A stretch of DNA of 64,000 bases from contig NZ_CYSP01000018.1 of the NCBI RefSeq assembly GCF_001298735.1, positions 17,296 through 81,295 of the forward strand, read 5' to 3'. The position numbers were made by a program, and so were the translations under genes. Source of the DNA: Propionispora sp. 2/2-37. GTDB taxonomy: Bacteria; Bacillota; Negativicutes; Propionisporales; Propionisporaceae. The notes beneath the pieces are model-generated. The model was not told the DNA's origin, did not search any database, and worked only from the letters and a program-made list of their open reading frames with translations. The first letter of the stretch is position 1. The number at the start of each line of letters is the position of its first letter. Below, one piece after another: positions 14,652 to 24,475 of this stretch.

Positions 14652-17576
14652 CTATTGACCCACCTGAACAAGATTCAGAAACAGTTCTTCTTCCGACCGG
14701 ATCTTTTGCTCACTGCCCAGTACGCAAAGGTAATTGGCCTGCATAGCCTTATCAATGACCTCTGCCAGATTGCAGATATCCTGAGCGGACACAGCAAGGA
14801 TTTCGTCCCGTTCTTTTTGAATATCCGTCTGTGAAATCTTCCGCAGATAGTAAATAGTCGCCTGTTCGCCCTTTTGCGATACATGCAGCGGCGTATCCAC
14901 CCGGCTGATGGTACCGATGATATATTTGGTCATTTCCCGGTCATCGGCACAAAAAGACTGCAAATACTGAGCTGTTTCGTCATACACCTTGACGGTTTCT
15001 CTCAGGTTGGGATCGCGGTAGGAACCAAAAACCATATTGCCGTTTCGCTCGAAACTGGCAAAACCACCATAAGCGCCCCCCTGAACACGCACCCGTGTCC
15101 ACAGATAATCATACCGCAGGATGGTTTCCAGCACCTTAAAACTGCCCTTGTAATCATAACCCAGCTGACGGAAATTAGCTGCCTTGGCCACATATTGTAC
15201 TTTACCGGCAGTCATAATTCCCTCATTCTGTTTATTAAGGGTAAATGTAAAAGCCTCACGTCTTGGCTTTTCAGCCGCCAGACAAGAATAGAATTCACCA
15301 AAAGCCTGCTGGAAAGCCGGATAGTCCTTTTCCTGGGCGGTTACGCTTACTAACAAATTATGCTTGTTGCATAACTGTTTGATAACAAACTCCAGATTTT
15401 CAGCGATTTCAGCCGCTTTATGAGAAAAGTTCCTTTCCAGATCGGTAATGAAATTATAAAAGCTTAACATACCGGCTTCGTTAAACTGAGCACTGGAGGA
15501 AAAATACGCTAATACCCGGCTGGCCACAATTTCCTGCCCGCGGCGAAACAGGTTATTATCCCATTTGGCTTTAATTTCTTTAATGAGTTCCTCCATCCGT
15601 TTTTGATCATCAAACTTGCTGGCCGTTGCAATTTGCGCCAGGAGGGAGAACATCTGCGGCAATTTCTTCACCAGCGACTTGCCCTTAATAATCAGTTTGG
15701 GCGAAAAGGCAGCCTCGTTATGCTGGTCGGAATAAGCAGCCGCCCGGTAGGTAATTCCCCCTGTCTGCAGATTGATTTCACTGGCCAGATCGGTGTAATC
15801 ATACTGTGCAGTGGAGACCTTACCCAACAGTTCGGTCAACAGGTATACGTAGGGCAAGTGAGTTTGCGGCACACTGTGCACATCAAAGTACAAATTTACA
15901 TAGCTGATGCCGTTAGTCGGCAGCGGATGAAATAATACCGGAACGCCCTGTTCACTCTTTTGAACCAGCGGCAGTTCTTCACTTTTCGCTTCAATATCCT
16001 TAATGGCCAACAGCGGGATAGTAGCCAGCGCTTCTGCCGAGTCCGTCGCTTGCTGAAGCTGTTTCAACTTCCCGGTCTGCTTAATCAGCACATCAATTTC
16101 ATCCGGCGATAAGGAAGCTTTATATTGGGCCAATTCTTCACGCAATAGCCGGTCACGTTCAGCCGCCAGCCCCGGTTCCGGCCGCAGAACGATCAGGGCC
16201 TGATGTTTGTTTTGCAGAAGATAGGTTTGTATCATCTGCTCAAAATATTTACTGTGTAAAGCATCTTTTATTTTATTTAAAAGATCCGTATATTGAAAAT
16301 GGATCAGCGGGTTTTTATCATACAGCCAGCTTTCCATGCATTTGATATTGTAGATCAGGCCTTTCGGACGCGAACCGAAATTGGCTTCCCGGTAAGTAAA
16401 CTCAAAAATGCTGATTGCCGACTCGATCAGCTTTTTATCAATGCCTTCTGCGACCAGCCGCTTCAACTCCTGTTCCACGATCTGACGAAACCGTTCTTTT
16501 TCGCTTTCATTCGTGCCGCTTACAGTAATCCCCATTGTGGGCTGCAGCAGACTTCGTTCAAAGCTGCCGCTGACATCTTTGCCGATTCCGGCCGCTACCA
16601 AGACCTTTTTTAAGGGGGCGGCCGATGTTTCAAGAAGGATATAGGTAAGGATTTCAAAGGCCAGCGCCAGCTCGGCATCGGTCGTTTTGCCGACGACAAA
16701 ATTCATACTCAGATAAGTTTTATCTTCTGTGCTTTCATCCGGCCCCACCGGATAAGGGAATACCTTTTCCACCTCGCTGGCAAACGGTTTCTGTAACGCA
16801 ATATCCGAAGCTACCGTAATTTTATCAAAATGGCTTAAATATTCCTCGTGCAAAAATTGCAGCTGATCCAGAATATCCATATCGCCATATAAGAATATGT
16901 ACGCATTGGACGGATGGTAGTATTGCCGGTGAAAGGCCAGGAATTTCTCCTGCGTCAGCTCCGGAATCACGTCCGGGTCACCGCCCGACTCAAAGCCATA
17001 GGCAGTATCCGGAAACAGCGTTGCCATCACTTTTCCATCCAAAATGGCATCCGGCGAGGAGAAAACCCCCTTCATTTCATTATAAACGACGCCTTTATAG
17101 ATAATTTCACCGTCTTTATCCTCCAGTTCATAATGCCATCCCTCCTGCATCAGGGTTTCCGGCGACTTATAGATATTCGGGTAGAAAACGGCATCCAGAT
17201 AAACATTCATCAGATTGCGAAAATCCTTCTGATTGCGGCTGGCCACCGGATACATCGTTTTATCGGGAAAGGTCATGGCATTCAAGTAAGTATTCAGGGA
17301 ACCTTTCACCAATTCGACAAACGGCTCTTTCAGCGGAAACTGGCGCGATCCGCATAGGACGGAGTGTTCCACAATGTGGGCAACCCCGGTACTATCCGCC
17401 GGCGGAGTGCGAAAAGTAACCGAAAACACCTTATTGTCATCCTCATTTTCCAAATATAACAACCGGGCACCACTTTTTTCATGATAAAAAATCTTTGCAG
17501 CAGACTGTATATCAGGTACTTCTGTTTGTTCTTCCAAACGAAACCCATTATAAACTTTACCTATTTTCCATTGCAT
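14652..17576 (-). CDS. M16C family zinc metallopeptidase (presequence-protease-like)
   Basis: 974 residues, the full length of the single-chain M16C (PreP/HypA) family. The inverted zinc motif HIVEH is at residues 67-71, followed by the typical VLCGSRQFPLKEPFVEL segment and a downstream zinc Glu in the NEMKGVFSSPD region. Four homologous domains form two halves that enclose peptides; the family degrades short unstructured peptides. No signal peptide, so cytoplasmic. Start ATG with AGAGGTAGAG upstream. It stands alone. In related Firmicutes it is a housekeeping gene. Confidence 0.93.
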   Translation of the reverse strand: MQWKIGKVYNGFRLEEQTEVPDIQSAAKIFYHEKSGARLLYLENEDDNKVFSVTFRTPPADSTGVAHIVEHSVLCGSRQFPLKEPFVELVKGSLNTYLNAMTFPDKTMYPVASRNQKDFRNLMNVYLDAVFYPNIYKSPETLMQEGWHYELEDKDGEIIYKGVVYNEMKGVFSSPDAILDGKVMATLFPDTAYGFESGGDPDVIPELTQEKFLAFHRQYYHPSNAYIFLYGDMDILDQLQFLHEEYLSHFDKITVASDIALQKPFASEVEKVFPYPVGPDESTEDKTYLSMNFVVGKTTDAELALAFEILTYILLETSAAPLKKVLVAAGIGKDVSGSFERSLLQPTMGITVSGTNESEKERFRQIVEQELKRLVAEGIDKKLIESAISIFEFTYREANFGSRPKGLIYNIKCMESWLYDKNPLIHFQYTDLLNKIKDALHSKYFEQMIQTYLLQNKHQALIVLRPEPGLAAERDRLLREELAQYKASLSPDEIDVLIKQTGKLKQLQQATDSAEALATIPLLAIKDIEAKSEELPLVQKSEQGVPVLFHPLPTNGISYVNLYFDVHSVPQTHLPYVYLLTELLGKVSTAQYDYTDLASEINLQTGGITYRAAAYSDQHNEAAFSPKLIIKGKSLVKKLPQMFSLLAQIATASKFDDQKRMEELIKEIKAKWDNNLFRRGQEIVASRVLAYFSSSAQFNEAGMLSFYNFITDLERNFSHKAAEIAENLEFVIKQLCNKHNLLVSVTAQEKDYPAFQQAFGEFYSCLAAEKPRREAFTFTLNKQNEGIMTAGKVQYVAKAANFRQLGYDYKGSFKVLETILRYDYLWTRVRVQGGAYGGFASFERNGNMVFGSYRDPNLRETVKVYDETAQYLQSFCADDREMTKYIIGTISRVDTPLHVSQKGEQATIYYLRKISQTDIQKERDEILAVSAQDICNLAEVIDKAMQANYLCVLGSEQKIRSEEELFLNLVQVGQ

Positions 17577-17962
17577 AGCTCTACCTCTTTTCCAGTTGAT
17601 TTATTGCCAATATATGATATGGTAAATTATTTGGCTACGGACAAAGCGTTTATATTGTTTCCAAGAAAAGCGAAAAATTATTTCACTTTTTAACGCAGAT
17701 ATCCGCCGCCCCCTTTCCTCCCCAACGCCCTTAATGCTTTTAGCCGGATATTTGGTCATTAATACTAATTTATATTTTATCGCCGAAAATCCTTCTCCCA
17801 GCTTATATATTCCCTTTTCTGCAGCAAATAGCAGTACTGGCCCCTAAACTGTCCCCTGGCAAATTCATACATCGAAAATTATATCTCTTGTATCACCAAA
17901 ACAGGCACCTTTGTCAGAAGCGAAAGAACCGTCCCCGCATTTTTAATTTTTGTTTAACTGCC
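17577..17962. other. intergenic stretch without recognised genes
   Basis: About 385 bases. The right end of the M16 gene leader and its promoter must be within the first 80 bases. The part 17840-17945 contains short pieces (ACTGTCCCC, GAACCGTCCCC) that recall degenerate dispersed extragenic repeats in Firmicutes, but I cannot show a second copy inside the window. Confidence 0.35.
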
Positions 17963-18799
17963 TTACTTTAACTGTTTCTTCCCCAGGCAGCGCTGCAGGG
18001 TGCTGGGAGAAAAACCGGTGCGTTTCTTAAACAGCTTGCTAAAATAGTAGGGATCGGAATAGCCGACGCAGGCTGAAATTTCCGCAACAGAGCACTCTGT
18101 GCTGCACAGCAGTTCCCTGGCACGGCGAACCCGGCAGGTAATCAAATACTCATTGGGTCCCATGGCCGTGTACTTTTGAAACAGATAGGCAAACTGCTTG
18201 CTGGTCAAACCGTATTGAGCGGCAATTTGGGGTACAGTCAGCGGTTCCATGTAGTAGCTATTGATGTAAGCGACCGCCTGCTCTACAATTTTTTGGCCGC
18301 TGTCATTGCGACGGTTGCCGGCGCTCATCAGGATTTCATTCAGAATGGTAAAGAACAGGGATTTAGCCTTTAATTCCGGTATGCTCCCCGGCTTTGTGCA
18401 GCAATTGTGCAGCCGCTGCAACAGATCGTTAATATGCGTATTATAACCGGTCTCCAGTTGAAAATGAGCCAGGCCGTACGGCAAAACTCCCTTGTCCTCG
18501 CCGACAGCCCGGTAATGGATGACCATAAACTCCCACTCCGACTCCCCCATCACTTCTTTCTCCAGCGACATATTCGGACCGGCATAAAAAATTTTCCCGT
18601 ATTCCATTTCATAGGAAACACCGTCAAAAACCATCCGGGCCCGTCCCCGCAAGGGAAAAATCAGTCCTGAAACCGGGGGAGTATGTGCGCCGAAATTTCT
18701 TCTTCCTGGAGGCATAACTACTCTGACAATATCAATAAAGGTAACATGTATGTTAGCGTAATAGCTAGCCAGTTCGTTGATATCCACATTGACATTCAT
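17963..18799 (-). CDS. AraC family regulator of the iron-uptake genes
   Basis: 278 residues: an N-terminal cupin-like sensing domain (PPVSGLIFPLRGRARMVFDG) and two C-terminal helix-turn-helix motifs (LTVPQIAAQYGLTSKQFAYLFQKY and the SVAEISACVGYSDPYYFSKLFKKRTGFSP signature). The ATG at 18799 follows GAGGAGGG; the longer open frame runs back through the promoter and Fur-like site and is not likely to be translated. It is divergent from the siderophore receptor gene and probably activates it with the ferric siderophore as co-inducer, as PchR/YbtA-type regulators do; this role is inference from position. Confidence 0.88.
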   Translation of the reverse strand: MNVNVDINELASYYANIHVTFIDIVRVVMPPGRRNFGAHTPPVSGLIFPLRGRARMVFDGVSYEMEYGKIFYAGPNMSLEKEVMGESEWEFMVIHYRAVGEDKGVLPYGLAHFQLETGYNTHINDLLQRLHNCCTKPGSIPELKAKSLFFTILNEILMSAGNRRNDSGQKIVEQAVAYINSYYMEPLTVPQIAAQYGLTSKQFAYLFQKYTAMGPNEYLITCRVRRARELLCSTECSVAEISACVGYSDPYYFSKLFKKRTGFSPSTLQRCLGKKQLK

Positions 18800-18845
18800 C
18801 AGGAACCCTCCTCTTTCCTGTACTTTACTCGCACCTAAGTGTTGA

Positions 18846-18890
18846 CTATAATATTTATATTGATAATCAGTATCAATATAAATATTATAG
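18846..18890. promoter_or_regulatory. Fur-like operator inside a perfect 20-5-20 inverted repeat
   Basis: A perfect 20-bp inverted repeat with the 5-nt spacer ATCAG. Its centre, TGATAATCAGTATCA, matches the Fur 7-1-7 pattern with one half-site perfect. On the minus strand TTGATA and TATTAT with a 17-bp spacer form a promoter for the AraC gene that overlaps the site, so iron-bound Fur would block it. The arms are far longer than Fur needs. Confidence 0.7.
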
Positions 18891-19031
18891 TTTTTGCAAT
18901 CAATTCCTGTCAATCATCTTCCTTAAGTAAAGTTCGTAATATTTTCCACCAAAAAACCCCTTACAATTAAACCATTTGAAAAAAGTCTAGGCTTCTTCAG
19001 AAATATGTCCATTTACTCCGCTGCCTGCTCT

Positions 19032-19069
19032 TTGTTATTCTAATAAATAATAATTGATATTAATTCTCA
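19032..19069 (+). promoter_or_regulatory. promoter and Fur-like box of the siderophore receptor operon
   Basis: TTGTTA, 17-bp spacer, TGATAT form a plausible promoter; the -10 lies in TGATATTAATTCTCA (19055-19069), a recognisable Fur box of the 7-1-7 type. Predicted iron repression of the receptor operon. Confidence 0.6.
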
Positions 19070-19149
19070 TTTACAATGATTAGCAATTATAACTATCCTG
19101 CCATGAGAGTTATTATCCATGATAAGACATGTAAAGGAGCCCAAACAGA

Positions 19150-21420
19150 ATGAAGAGGAAAAAAATGTCCCCTACTAAAAAAAGACTGTTATATGCCCTG
19201 ATTGGCAGCAGTCTTTTCTGGCATGCGCCTATACTCGGCTACGCCGAGGAAGCCAAGGAGCCTGCCGCTGCAGCCGGACAAACTGCCGAAGAGCAGGCCG
19301 CTGCCGCTGAAACAGCAACCGGCCAATACGACTTTACCCTGGAAGGGATCGAAGTGACCGCAAACCGTAACCGGGCAAGTTCTCTGCCCCCGGCCTACAC
19401 CGGCGGCCAGGTGGCCCGCGGGGCTAATATTGGTGTCCTGGGCAATAAGGACTTTATGGATACACCGTTTAATGTGACCAGCTATACCGCCCAGACTATG
19501 GAAGACAAGCAGGCCGATACACTGTACGATGTGCTCATCAGCGACCCTTCCGTCCGGTATGCCACCTCTGCCGGTCACAGCAATGAAAACTATACGATCC
19601 GCGGTTTAGAGGTAAATTATCAGTATCTCTATTTCAACGGCATGCAGGGTTTGGCGCCGTACTACCATGTTCCGGTTGAATTTCTGGAACGGGTGGAGGT
19701 GCTTAAAGGTCCCACCTCCTTCCTTTACGGCGGTGTGAACACTTCGGTGGGTGGCGCCATCAACCTGGTGCCTAAACGCGCCGGCGAGGAGGACATCACT
19801 ACTTTCTCCACTGACTACACTTCCTCCTCTCACTTGGGCGGCCATATTGATATCGGCCGCAGGTTTGGTGAAAATAAAGAATGGGGTGTCCGTTTCAACG
19901 GCGTCTATGCGGACGGTGACACCGAAGTCGACGGCTCGTCCAAAAAAAGGCTGCTGGGCGCCCTGGGTGTGGACTACAACAAGGACAAGTGGCGCCTATC
20001 CCTGGATGCCTATGGCTCACAAGAAAGTTATGACAACGGGTCGATTTCCAATTATTACCTCAAATCCGGTTACGTAAAAGCTCCAGACGGCTCAATCAAT
20101 GCGTATAAAGGCACGTCAGGCACGATACGGAATAACGGTGTCCTGTTTAAGGGCGAATATGATATTCAGGATAATTTAACCGCCTATGCCGGCATCGGTA
20201 CGTTGTCAGCCAGGGCCACCGGCTTCATCAACGGCAATCATGTTCAGCTCAACACCGATGGAACAGCCTATATCCGGAATCTCTTCAAGCAATACTTCTG
20301 GACCGACACCACGTCCTCCGATTTCGGGCTGCGCGGTACCTACCAGACCGGTACGGTAAAACATCAGCTTGTTTTAGGCGCAAGCTTCCAGGATACGGAT
20401 TATTCCAATGCCTTTAATTCCTACCACCCCACCGCCAACTGGTACGGTCTTGCGACCGACCTTGATGACCCGATCTCACTTGCCAGCTACTATAATAGCG
20501 TATCGTCGCCGGCTAAGGGGAATAAAACACTCGTTACAAAGCTTTCCAGTTATCTTTTGGCCGATACGCTTTCCTTTGATGAAGATAAAGTACAGTTAAC
20601 GTTAGGGGTAAGGCAGCAAAATGTGAAGCAGACAAGCTATAAATACGCTGCTAGCAACGCCACTGGAACACCGACTTCAACCACCACCTACGATTCCGAT
20701 GCCACTACACCAATGGTCGGTCTTGTAGTCAAACCGTGGGGAGATTCAATTGCATTCTACGCCAATTATATTGAAGCACTTTCACCGGGAACTGTGGTTG
20801 ACACAAAGTATGCCAACGCCAATGATGTATTAGCGCCCTATAAAACCAAACAGCAGGAAATCGGCGTTAAGTGGGATAAGGGAAATTTCTCCAATACACT
20901 GGCCCTCTTCCAAATCAAAATGCCAAGCGCTACGACTTCGGATGATAATTATTATTCCTATGACGGCGAACAGAAAAACCGCGGCGTTGAATGGAACACC
21001 TTCGGCAGCGTAGCGAAAAACCTCCGTCTGTTAGGCGGCATTGCCTATACACATGGCGAGCTGGTCCGTTCCGCTACAAGCGCCAATAATGGAAATACCC
21101 CGTTTGGCGTCCCCCGATGGACAATGAATGCCGGTGTAGAGTGGGACACGCCGTGGAATAAGGATTTAACCCTGTCTCTGCTGGCAGTATATACCGGTTC
21201 CCAGTATATTAATAATGCAAACACTGTAAAAATCCCAAGCTGGGTACGCTATGATATCGGCGCCCGCTACAAAACCGTCATTAATAAGACTCCGGTCACC
21301 TACCGGTTTAGTGTGGAAAATGTATTTGACAAGCATTACTGGGCAGGTAGCTTCAATGAGAATTATGTCACGCTGGGCGGGCCCCGCACCTTTAAATTAT
21401 CGGCAACCATGCAGTTATAA
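19150..21420 (+). CDS. TonB-dependent siderophore receptor
   Basis: 756 residues. Signal peptide ending near GYAEE, an Ala/Glu-rich stretch, a TonB-box-like segment (LEGIEVTA), plug domain about residues 85-210 (TPFNVTSYTAQTM, NYTIRGLEV, RVEVLKGPTSFLYG, GGAINLVPKRA), and a 22-strand barrel ending GGPRTFKLSATMQL. The motifs place it in the siderophore-receptor class (FhuE/FpvA-like), importing a ferric siderophore across the outer membrane. It shows that the organism has an outer membrane. Ribosome site AAAGGAG. It begins a three-gene operon with downstream inner-membrane proteins and sits under a Fur-like box. Confidence 0.95.
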   Translation: MKRKKMSPTKKRLLYALIGSSLFWHAPILGYAEEAKEPAAAAGQTAEEQAAAAETATGQYDFTLEGIEVTANRNRASSLPPAYTGGQVARGANIGVLGNKDFMDTPFNVTSYTAQTMEDKQADTLYDVLISDPSVRYATSAGHSNENYTIRGLEVNYQYLYFNGMQGLAPYYHVPVEFLERVEVLKGPTSFLYGGVNTSVGGAINLVPKRAGEEDITTFSTDYTSSSHLGGHIDIGRRFGENKEWGVRFNGVYADGDTEVDGSSKKRLLGALGVDYNKDKWRLSLDAYGSQESYDNGSISNYYLKSGYVKAPDGSINAYKGTSGTIRNNGVLFKGEYDIQDNLTAYAGIGTLSARATGFINGNHVQLNTDGTAYIRNLFKQYFWTDTTSSDFGLRGTYQTGTVKHQLVLGASFQDTDYSNAFNSYHPTANWYGLATDLDDPISLASYYNSVSSPAKGNKTLVTKLSSYLLADTLSFDEDKVQLTLGVRQQNVKQTSYKYAASNATGTPTSTTTYDSDATTPMVGLVVKPWGDSIAFYANYIEALSPGTVVDTKYANANDVLAPYKTKQQEIGVKWDKGNFSNTLALFQIKMPSATTSDDNYYSYDGEQKNRGVEWNTFGSVAKNLRLLGGIAYTHGELVRSATSANNGNTPFGVPRWTMNAGVEWDTPWNKDLTLSLLAVYTGSQYINNANTVKIPSWVRYDIGARYKTVINKTPVTYRFSVENVFDKHYWAGSFNENYVTLGGPRTFKLSATMQL

Positions 21421-21432
21421 GAGGTACTGCTC

Positions 21433-21756
21433 ATGAATACTGCGCTGGATGCTGCCCGCCGTCTCAAGGAACTGTTAGCCGGAACCGATAAAACGACTCA
21501 AACGATCTTGCGCATAGCAGCCGCCGTCTTCGGCGGCTATGTGCTGACCTCCAGCTTTCTGGCGGCTTTGGCCCTGCTGCTGACCTGGCCGAAAGCCGAG
21601 GTCTTTTTTTTCAGTATGTTATTTCCTGCCCTCGTCTACCCGGCAGCAGTCCTCTGGGCTTTTGCCGCGCCTTCCGCCCAGCGCGCCTGGCGTGATCTGC
21701 TGGCCGCCTCGCTGCTCTTCAGCATGCTGGCACTGCTTGCTGCCTGGGTAAACTAA
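21433..21756 (+). CDS. small inner-membrane protein of iron-uptake operons (DUF3649-like)
   Basis: 107 residues with three predicted membrane helices (FGGYVLTSSFLAALALLLTW, a middle one around FFFSMLFPALVYPAAVLWAF, and LLAASLLFSMLALLAAWV). Proteins of this size and pattern commonly sit between a TonB-dependent receptor and a PepSY protein, as here; their biochemical role is unknown. Twelve bases after the receptor stop and 21 before the next start, so the three are co-transcribed. Confidence 0.75.
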   Translation: MNTALDAARRLKELLAGTDKTTQTILRIAAAVFGGYVLTSSFLAALALLLTWPKAEVFFFSMLFPALVYPAAVLWAFAAPSAQRAWRDLLAASLLFSMLALLAAWVN

Positions 21757-21777
21757 AGGAACTTCAAGGAGCATGAT

Positions 21778-23316
21778 ATGAAGCAATTGAAATTAAGCCA
21801 TAACGTTAGCCGGACGATGAGTGAACTGCATACCTGGGGCGGACTGGTATTCGGCTGGCTGTTGTTTGTCATCTTCCTTACCGGGACATTATCCGTATTT
21901 GAACCGGAACTGACCCACTGGATGCAGCCTGCTGTCAGAAACAGCCCGGCAGAGCCGGTTCAGTCCGTAGACTCAGCCGACCGGAAATTACGCCAGATTG
22001 CAGCCCGGGCAGACCTCTGGATGATTGAGTTACCACTAAACCGGCATCAAGATCTGGAGATCATGTGGAAAAAAGGCCGAACTATGCTGGAAAGACATTT
22101 GGAACCGCAAACCGGAAATATCCTGAAAGTGCCTGCTACCGAAGGCGGTCACTTCTTTACCGAATTCCATTATGAATTGCATAGCGGCAAGGCCGGCTTA
22201 TGGCTGGTCAGTTTAGCCTCCATAGTCATGCTCGTTACCTTGATAACCGGAATCGCCATCCGCAAACAGGTCTTTACTGAATTTTTCCGGCTGCGCTGGC
22301 GTAAAAGCTGGTTTTCTGCCCATATCATGACCGGAGTTCTCACGCTGCCGTTTGTCCTTTTGATTACCTATACCGGTCTGACCATTGTTTTCCTCATGCT
22401 GCTGCCAATCGTACCGCAGGTATTATACGGCAGTTCCTGGAAAGGGCCGGCCACAGTGGCTGCCGAAAATTTTGAACGTCCCCGGGCCAATCTGGCGGGA
22501 GAATTGGTGCCGCTGTCCCGTCTTTTACCGCTGGCCGAAGCCGAACTGGGCAAAGGCAGCATCTCCTTTATCCGGGTCAGCAATCCCGGCGACCTAAACT
22601 CGGTGGTTACTTTTTTCCGGACGGTTGACGATACCGTTGTCGCCATGAGTGCCCGGGCCTCGTTTGACGGAGTTACCGGCGAACAACTGGGCAGCCAGGC
22701 CTCCTGGAATCCCTACGTCACAATCTACCGTTCACTGGTTGGCCTGCACATTGCCAGATTTGGCGGCTATCCGCTATCCTGGCTGTATTTCACTGCCGGT
22801 CTGATCAGTTCCATCATGATTGCCGCCGGATTGATCTTTTTCACCGTCAAGCGGCGCCGCCGCTACGCCACCTGCAGCCAGCCGTTGCAAGCGCTGTACC
22901 GTGCTATCGAAGCCCTGAATGTTACGGCGGTTATGGGGGTTACTGTTGCCTGCATCGCTTATTTATGGGGCAACCGGCTGCTGCCGTTGTCTATTAAAGA
23001 CCGGGCCGACGTCGAAATCGCTGTATTTTTCAGCGTCTGGCTGCTCATGCTGCTGCATGCTTTCCGGCGTACACCGCTGCGGGCCTGGGCGGAGCAAACA
23101 GGCCTGGCCGCCGTACTTTGTCTTGGCCTGCCGCTGCTTAACGCACTCACAACCACTGTCGGCCTGCTGCCGGCTATGGCCCGCAGCGACTGGATGACAG
23201 CCGGAGTCGATTTGACCGCGGCCCTGCTGGGCGTCGGACTGGCTATAACCTCCTGGCGCATTTATAAAAAAGCTATTGACACTAAGACTATCTATATTGC
23301 TATAAGGCAAAAATAA
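21778..23316 (+). CDS. PepSY-associated transmembrane protein, probable siderophore-iron reductase
   Basis: 512 residues with a PepSY_TM layout: N-terminal helix in TWGGLVFGWLLFVIFLTGTLSVFEPEL, a periplasmic loop with a His-containing HFFTEFHYELH, further helices, and a C-terminal four-helix part. Relatives (PiuB/FegB/FsrB type) are thought to move electrons across the inner membrane to reduce ferric siderophores. The context supports this. AAGGAGCATGAT gives its ribosome site. Last gene of the operon. Confidence 0.88.
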   Translation: MKQLKLSHNVSRTMSELHTWGGLVFGWLLFVIFLTGTLSVFEPELTHWMQPAVRNSPAEPVQSVDSADRKLRQIAARADLWMIELPLNRHQDLEIMWKKGRTMLERHLEPQTGNILKVPATEGGHFFTEFHYELHSGKAGLWLVSLASIVMLVTLITGIAIRKQVFTEFFRLRWRKSWFSAHIMTGVLTLPFVLLITYTGLTIVFLMLLPIVPQVLYGSSWKGPATVAAENFERPRANLAGELVPLSRLLPLAEAELGKGSISFIRVSNPGDLNSVVTFFRTVDDTVVAMSARASFDGVTGEQLGSQASWNPYVTIYRSLVGLHIARFGGYPLSWLYFTAGLISSIMIAAGLIFFTVKRRRRYATCSQPLQALYRAIEALNVTAVMGVTVACIAYLWGNRLLPLSIKDRADVEIAVFFSVWLLMLLHAFRRTPLRAWAEQTGLAAVLCLGLPLLNALTTTVGLLPAMARSDWMTAGVDLTAALLGVGLAITSWRIYKKAIDTKTIYIAIRQK

Positions 23317-23357
23317 GGTAAGGCTGTCTCTACACCATGGAGACAGCCTTACCTTAT
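23313..23357. terminator. bidirectional terminator between converging genes
   Basis: A perfect 17-bp stem (TAAGGTAAGGCTGTCTC with its complement) that includes the PepSY gene stop codon. On the minus strand it is followed by TTTTTG, so it also ends manA. Confidence 0.85.
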
Positions 23358-23379
23358 ATAGCTATATGCTTCCGGCTGC

Positions 23380-24300
23380 TTACTGAATGCGCAGCATTTG
23401 TAACTCGCCACTGAGTTCGACCGTCTCCAGACAGGCGGGCAGCAGGAGGGTATCTCCCGGTAGTACAGGCATAACCACACCACCGCCCGCCAGCCGGCCT
23501 TCCCCCGCTAAGATGCAATAGACCAGGAATCGCCCCTGGGGATGGTCCAGTGCCTTTTGCGTCACCTTCCATTTCCGGACAGTAAAATAAGGACAGCTAA
23601 TGCTTTCTTTTGCAAACTGTAAAGCAGGCTGTTTACCGAAGTCAATCACCTCGAGTGCCTTCTCAATATGCAGCTCACGCGGTTTGCCGTCAGGTCCCGG
23701 ACGGTTAAAATCGTGAATGCGGTAGGTTGCATCCGAACTTTGCTGAACTTCACAGACAACGACTCCTTTTAGTAACGAATGAACCGTACCGGCAGGAACC
23801 AAAATCAAATCTCCCTGCCGGACAGCAACGTATCTTACAACCTGTTCGATTCCACCCTCGGCAATGGCACGGGAAAATTGCTCTTTCGAAACGGTATCAC
23901 GAAGCCCATATATGATTTGCGCCCCCTGCTCCGCATGTAAAACATACCAGGCTTCTGTTTTCCCCTGCTCATGTTCCGTATTCCAGGCATACCCGTCATC
24001 GGGATGCACTTGAATGGACAGATGATCATTAGCATCCAGATATTTAATCAGGAGTGGAAACTCTGCCAATTCCTTATACCCTGTTCCTAAAATTACCTGC
24101 GGCTGCCGTGCTATCACTTCGGCCAGTGTTTTTCCCTGCCAAACTCCGTTTACAATACTGCTCATACCATGCCGATGCGTGCAAATCTCCCAGCTCTCCC
24201 CCACCTTGGAAAAGGGCAGCTTTCGATTAAACAAACTCCCCAGCCTCTGTCCGCCCCAGATCATTTCTTTATAAACCGGTGCGAATTTCAACGGATACAC
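23380..24300 (-). CDS. manA: mannose-6-phosphate isomerase, class I
   Basis: 306 residues, the usual Firmicute length. It interconverts mannose 6-phosphate and fructose 6-phosphate. Motifs: IWGGQRLGSLF at the N terminus, GESWEICTH, zinc-binding IQVHPDDGYA and the downstream Glu/His strand VPAGTVHSLLKGV. Start is GTG at 24300 with AGGAGG upstream. It follows the mannose-type PTS genes on the same strand, which tells us that the PTS substrate enters as mannose 6-phosphate or a close analogue. Confidence 0.94.
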   Translation of the reverse strand: MYPLKFAPVYKEMIWGGQRLGSLFNRKLPFSKVGESWEICTHRHGMSSIVNGVWQGKTLAEVIARQPQVILGTGYKELAEFPLLIKYLDANDHLSIQVHPDDGYAWNTEHEQGKTEAWYVLHAEQGAQIIYGLRDTVSKEQFSRAIAEGGIEQVVRYVAVRQGDLILVPAGTVHSLLKGVVVCEVQQSSDATYRIHDFNRPGPDGKPRELHIEKALEVIDFGKQPALQFAKESISCPYFTVRKWKVTQKALDHPQGRFLVYCILAGEGRLAGGGVVMPVLPGDTLLLPACLETVELSGELQMLRIQ

Positions 24301-24407
24301 CTTCTATCACCTCCTGCAACGGCAAATAGGTTCATCTTATCCTGGTTGCAACAAAAACGTATAACCTTTTCTTACGGTTCAGGATACGGATGCCCCGCAT
24401 AAAGCAA

Positions 24408-24442
24408 CGAAAGAACAGTCACATCGCATGGCTGTTCTTTCG
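24408..24442 (-). terminator. hairpin between PTS IID and manA
   Basis: An 11-bp stem (CGAAAGAACAG with CTGTTCTTTCG). On the minus strand it follows the IID stop and has only a weak T run, so it may be a leaky terminator or RNA processing/stability site that lowers manA expression. Confidence 0.5.
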
Positions 24443-24475
24443 GTTGTTTTACTCAGGCTCCTTGGAAACTACCTG

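Noticed and set aside
17963..18913. Long form of the AraC regulator
   Set aside because: The extension translates the promoter and Fur-like repeat; ATG 18799 with GAGGAGGG is the proper start.
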